Origin: JANDLT01 sp041743485
GTDB lineage: Bacteria > Acidobacteriota > Blastocatellia > Pyrinomonadales > Pyrinomonadaceae
Length of the DNA: 9,038 nucleotides
Assembly: GCA_041743485.1 (NCBI GenBank)
Contig: JBGTMR010000309.1
Coordinates: forward strand, 1 to 9,038
Direction of reading: 5' to 3'
Position numbers and translations under genes: made by a program. Shown here piece by piece: positions 6,104-9,038 of the stretch (the first letter of the stretch is position 1; each line of letters starts with the position of its first letter). The notes under the pieces are model-generated. The model was not told the DNA's origin. It saw only the letters and a program-made list of their open reading frames with translations, and did not search any database.

Positions 6104-7636
6104 TTACATCGCCGCTTGAACGTCCGCCGCCGTTGATACGGACGCCGACGATAATGGCGTTTCCGCTTCGCCGTTCGCATTCATTTCATCATCAACTTCG
6201 CGGCGGCTTCTTCGTTTCTTGCGTCGTTTATTTTCTTCAACCCGCGCGTCGAGTGTGGCGAGCGCGACGATGATAAAAAACAACAAGGCATTGGCGGTCG
6301 TCTGTAAAGTGAAATCGAAGAAACTGTGAATCAGCACCGCGACGCATCCGGCGAGCGCGCCCGCCGCGACACCGCGACGATACTTGTCCGCGACGCGCAC
6401 ACGCTTCAATCCCGTGCGAAACAGCATCACGAAAAACGCGACCGCGATGATGCCGCCGACAACGCCGGTATCGGCGAGGACTTGCAAATAATCGTTGTGC
6501 GCCTGTTCGACGCGAAACAAACCGTTTGCCGTATCGTAGCGCGTATAGGCAAACGCAAACGCTCCGAGTCCCGTGCCGACAAGCGGATGCGCCCGTATGC
6601 TTTCCACCGTCATCGCCCAGAAATGCGTGCGCCCGTTCGTCGGGTCATCGCGGTTGACCGTGCCGACGATGCGGTCAAGTGCCGCGTCGCCGCCGAACGC
6701 GATGACGCCCGCGATAACCACCGCCAACACCATTGCGCCGAGCGCGAGCGGCGCGAGCGTCCGCTTGATTTTCAAAGCGCGCCGGTTCGCGCCCGCTTCA
6801 CCATCCGCCGCTTCGTCGTCAACCGATGCGCCGCCCATTCTGCTTGAGATAAAAGCCAAGAATAAAACTTCACCGACGACGCTCAACATCGCCCCGCGCG
6901 AGCCTGTCATCAGCAACGCGATGCCCATCAACAACGCGGCGAAGCCGTACAACAAACGCCTCTCACGCTCGACCGCACCCGTAAAAACCAGACCGAGAGC
7001 CGGAGCGAGCGCGAGTTCCATATAACCCGCGAAGTGATGACTATTGATAAAAGAGCCGAACGGTTTCGCGTTTTGAATCGAACGGAAACCATAAATCGCG
7101 TCGGGGCTGACGACCGCTTGAATCATGCCTTCGAGTGCCAGCGCGACGCCGAAAATCGTTATCACCAACACGCTTCGCCGCAAACGGCGCGGGCTGTCAA
7201 TAAACGCGAGCGCGGCAGCAAAGTAAATCAATAAGGCGATAACTCTGACGAGTGCCATGCGCGTCGCGTAAGGGTTAAGTGAAATCGTCGCGGAAGCCTG
7301 CCGCATAATCTCATCAACCGTGAACGCCTCGCCGTTATTCACGTTCGCGCCGAACGGTACAATCTGCACCAAACCAAATAACAGCAACGCGATAAGCGGT
7401 AACTGTAAAAAGCTGCGGCTGATGATTAACCGCCGCCGCAGCCACGCATCGCCCGCCCACAACACGACGACGCATCCCGCTCCCGCTTGAAAGAGCGCGA
7501 GCGACCACGACATATTCGTTCCGAACGCAAGTGCCGAAAAAACAAGCGCGACGCACAACACGCCGAACAAGAGGCGACTCGCAATCGTCGGACGTTCACC
7601 CGCTTCCGGCTTCAATCTGTTTCTTTCGCGCTTCAT
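6104..7636 (-). CDS. O-antigen ligase / polymerase family membrane protein (Wzy_C)
   Basis: This 510-aa polytopic inner-membrane protein has about twelve hydrophobic segments, roughly at 20-40, 44-62, 76-93, 127-146, 153-176, 202-220, 228-265 (two), 294-314, 390-407, 422-440 and 448-463. Signature motifs of the O-antigen ligase (WaaL/Wzy_C) family are GSFINSHHFAGYME (194-207), TGSRG (244-248), R336 in RTHFW, HPLVGTGLGAF (350-360) and AHNDYLQVLADTG (379-391) in the large periplasmic loop. Such proteins transfer or polymerise undecaprenyl-linked glycans at the periplasmic face. Ligase and polymerase cannot be told apart from sequence, and protein O-oligosaccharyltransferase is a third option. 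The linker 265-293 is acidic and the tail after 464 is strongly basic (KRRKKRRSRR), then polar. It starts 6 bp after the TPR gene stop with no strong ribosome site, so translation is probably coupled. The pairing suggests the two work in one export or ligation step. Confidence 0.85.
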   Translation of the reverse strand: MKRERNRLKPEAGERPTIASRLLFGVLCVALVFSALAFGTNMSWSLALFQAGAGCVVVLWAGDAWLRRRLIISRSFLQLPLIALLLFGLVQIVPFGANVNNGEAFTVDEIMRQASATISLNPYATRMALVRVIALLIYFAAALAFIDSPRRLRRSVLVITIFGVALALEGMIQAVVSPDAIYGFRSIQNAKPFGSFINSHHFAGYMELALAPALGLVFTGAVERERRLLYGFAALLMGIALLMTGSRGAMLSVVGEVLFLAFISSRMGGASVDDEAADGEAGANRRALKIKRTLAPLALGAMVLAVVIAGVIAFGGDAALDRIVGTVNRDDPTNGRTHFWAMTVESIRAHPLVGTGLGAFAFAYTRYDTANGLFRVEQAHNDYLQVLADTGVVGGIIAVAFFVMLFRTGLKRVRVADKYRRGVAAGALAGCVAVLIHSFFDFTLQTTANALLFFIIVALATLDARVEENKRRKKRRSRREVDDEMNANGEAETPLSSASVSTAADVQAAM

Positions 7637-7642
7637 CGTTGA

Positions 7643-9001
7643 TCATCTAACCGCGAGTTCAAAATCATCAAACCACACTCTGCCGAGAAGCGGACACAGA
7701 GCATCGGGACACGGCGCGCGTCCCAAGCGCACGATGACGGCTTCGGTCGTCGCCCGCGTCGTAAATCTGACCTCGCCGTTCTGCCAGTCGCTTGTGCCGT
7801 TGGGAATGGCGGCAGATGTTCCCGTAACATTCGGCGGCGCATCGCCCCCCGTCGGCGTCGTCAGTTCAACGACTTCGACCAACGGCGTGCTTGCACTTCG
7901 CAACTCTTGAGCGCGAACCGCGAACCGCAAAACGTAACTCGTGTTCGGCGCGACGACGATTGTTTGCCGTATCTCATTAAGATTTGCGGTCGCGCTCACG
8001 GCGTTAAAGGTCAACCGCAAAGACCGCGCTCCCCCGCGCCTTTGTCCCGCGTCAATCACGACTTGCGTTTGCGCGGGCGGGCTGACCTGCCAGCCGAACA
8101 CGCCCTTATTGCTGCCCGCCGCTTCGATTGCCGTTTCAAAACCACCGTTGGCGATGCGTCCGGCTTGTGCCGTTTCGACCGCCTCACCATTAACCAATAC
8201 GGGCGCGAGCGTTCGTTCAACCGCGAGCGCGTCCGCGTAGCGACGCGCATCGAACAGCGTGCGCCGCAAATTCGCTCCGCTTTGCTCTACCAATTCGTTT
8301 TCGCGCTCCGTGCGTGAACGCGACGACCACACCTCGACCGCGCGTGTCAGCGAAGCGGCATCCCGACGATTGATGAGATACGCGATGAGCGCGCTTTGAA
8401 TTTCCGGCGTCGCGCCGAGTGCCGCCCCGATGCGCTCCACGTCGCCGCCGTAAAAACGCCATGCCAAATTCACGACTTGAGGGCGCAAGCTTTCGTTCTG
8501 TTCGGCGGCACGACGCAGTTCGGCAAACGCCGCGTCAACCCCTTCCGCATCTCCGCGTTCCGCTTCCCTTCGCAACAAAAGATTGCCGAGCAACCAGCGC
8601 GGGAAAGCGTAATTAGGCGCGACCTCAGCCGCCCGCCGCAACGCCCGTTCACCGTTCGTCAAATCTCCCGCGCGTTCGTAACCACGCCCCAAAGCCGTCC
8701 ACAAACGATAATCATTCGGCGAAGCGGCAACCGCCTTTTCATACTCAATAACGATGCGCGACGAATCACCCGCCTCCGTCTCGTTAAACAACGCGGCGGC
8801 GAAGTGCGATTGCGAATCATCGGGCGCGTATTCGAGTCCCGCCTCAATCCCCGCGCGGTCGAAAGCTTGAAGCGCAATGGCGTTCCCCAAGTACCACCGC
8901 CCCGCCGTCCACACCCCGCCGACCGCGCACGCGACAACCACCGCGACAATCAACAAGCGTCGCCATACCGGAGTCAAATCAATCTCAAAGACTTCCGCCA
9001 T
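7643..9001 (-). CDS. Membrane-anchored TPR protein with C-terminal carbohydrate-binding-like domain
   Basis: This 452-aa protein has one N-terminal hydrophobic segment (about 14-33) after a short start with basic WRR, fitting an uncleaved anchor with the rest in the periplasm. Residues 62-170 contain tetratricopeptide-type helices, clearest at 82-130 (YEKAVAASPNDYRLWTALG, then ALRRAAEVAPNYAFPRWLLG). Residues 282-452 look like a beta-sandwich of the CBM4/9, galactose-binding type. It opens with the characteristic NGGFE (285-289) and ends with WFDDFEL (443-449); C431 and C436 could form a disulfide. The family is not named with certainty. A role as scaffold or glycan-binding partner of the adjacent O-antigen-ligase-type protein is inferred from the 6-bp spacing and from the frequent pairing of TPR proteins with such ligases. 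GGTGG lies just before the ATG at 9001, closer than usual. It is the first complete gene of the cluster in this window. Confidence 0.75.
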   Translation of the reverse strand: MAEVFEIDLTPVWRRLLIVAVVVACAVGGVWTAGRWYLGNAIALQAFDRAGIEAGLEYAPDDSQSHFAAALFNETEAGDSSRIVIEYEKAVAASPNDYRLWTALGRGYERAGDLTNGERALRRAAEVAPNYAFPRWLLGNLLLRREAERGDAEGVDAAFAELRRAAEQNESLRPQVVNLAWRFYGGDVERIGAALGATPEIQSALIAYLINRRDAASLTRAVEVWSSRSRTERENELVEQSGANLRRTLFDARRYADALAVERTLAPVLVNGEAVETAQAGRIANGGFETAIEAAGSNKGVFGWQVSPPAQTQVVIDAGQRRGGARSLRLTFNAVSATANLNEIRQTIVVAPNTSYVLRFAVRAQELRSASTPLVEVVELTTPTGGDAPPNVTGTSAAIPNGTSDWQNGEVRFTTRATTEAVIVRLGRAPCPDALCPLLGRVWFDDFELAVR

Positions 9002-9038
9002 TTACCACCGTGTTCTCATCATGTTTGAAGGCTGATGT
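9002..9038 (-). other. Right-edge stub, possible 3' end of an upstream minus-strand gene
   Basis: Two minus-strand frames are open from the right edge toward the TPR gene. One stops at the TAA touching its ATG. The other runs 16 bases into the gene and stops at TGA. Either would make the TPR gene part of a longer operon, but the stubs (11 and 17 codons) are too short to identify. Confidence 0.25.

Noticed and set aside
8396..9028. Plus-strand 210-codon reading frame
   Set aside because: It is fully antisense to the TPR gene, Arg-rich and without motifs. The minus-strand frame has clear domains.

Overview
The window looks like a chromosomal segment of a moderately GC-rich Gram-negative-type bacterium. 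The best guess is Acidobacteriota, probably class Blastocatellia. That rests on recalled resemblance of two regulatory proteins (a sigma-70-like protein at 562-1878 and a small HxxxCxxC protein at 2684-3070) and of the TPR/O-antigen-ligase gene pair to families common there. It is an inference, not a search result.

Region 1 (1-561) has no convincing gene. It holds the most striking non-coding feature: a roughly 295-bp imperfect palindrome (141-435) flanked by a 10-bp direct repeat (137-146 and 436-445). Each arm carries the same series of small hairpins. Two of these hairpins differ in sequence between the arms while both partner strands keep pairing, which suggests selection on structure. 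The element resembles a MITE or other non-autonomous structured repeat.

Region 2 (562-3070) is regulatory in character. A 438-aa sigma-70-like protein is encoded on the minus strand, and a 128-aa protein with a CxxC ... HxxxCxxC zinc-site pattern on the plus strand. They are divergent, separated by about 800 bp of mostly non-coding DNA. That DNA contains a 9-bp inverted repeat enclosing a GAAA-loop hairpin, a perfect 12-bp inverted repeat just upstream of the small gene, and two tiny overlapping reading frames of uncertain status. The pair could be a sigma/anti-sigma-type module, but this is inference.

Region 3 (3051-3136) is the convergent junction between the small zinc-site gene and the long minus-strand gene cluster. 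It is made of 7-bp repeats (GGATAAC/GGATAGT) arranged as a 22-bp perfect inverted repeat. The repeats supply the stop codons and last residues of both flanking genes.

Region 4 (3126-9001) is a compact minus-strand cluster read from right to left: a membrane-anchored TPR protein with a C-terminal carbohydrate-binding-like beta domain, an O-antigen ligase/polymerase-family membrane protein, a UDP-glucuronate decarboxylase (UDP-xylose synthase), and a long-chain acyl-CoA synthetase. Gaps are 6, 55 and 19 bp, consistent with one operon or two closely spaced units. The first three genes fit export, polymerisation or ligation of a surface polysaccharide, possibly one containing xylose. The acyl-CoA synthetase supplies activated fatty acids, perhaps for lipid or envelope metabolism, or is simply co-located. 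The right edge (9002-9038) may contain the end of another minus-strand gene.
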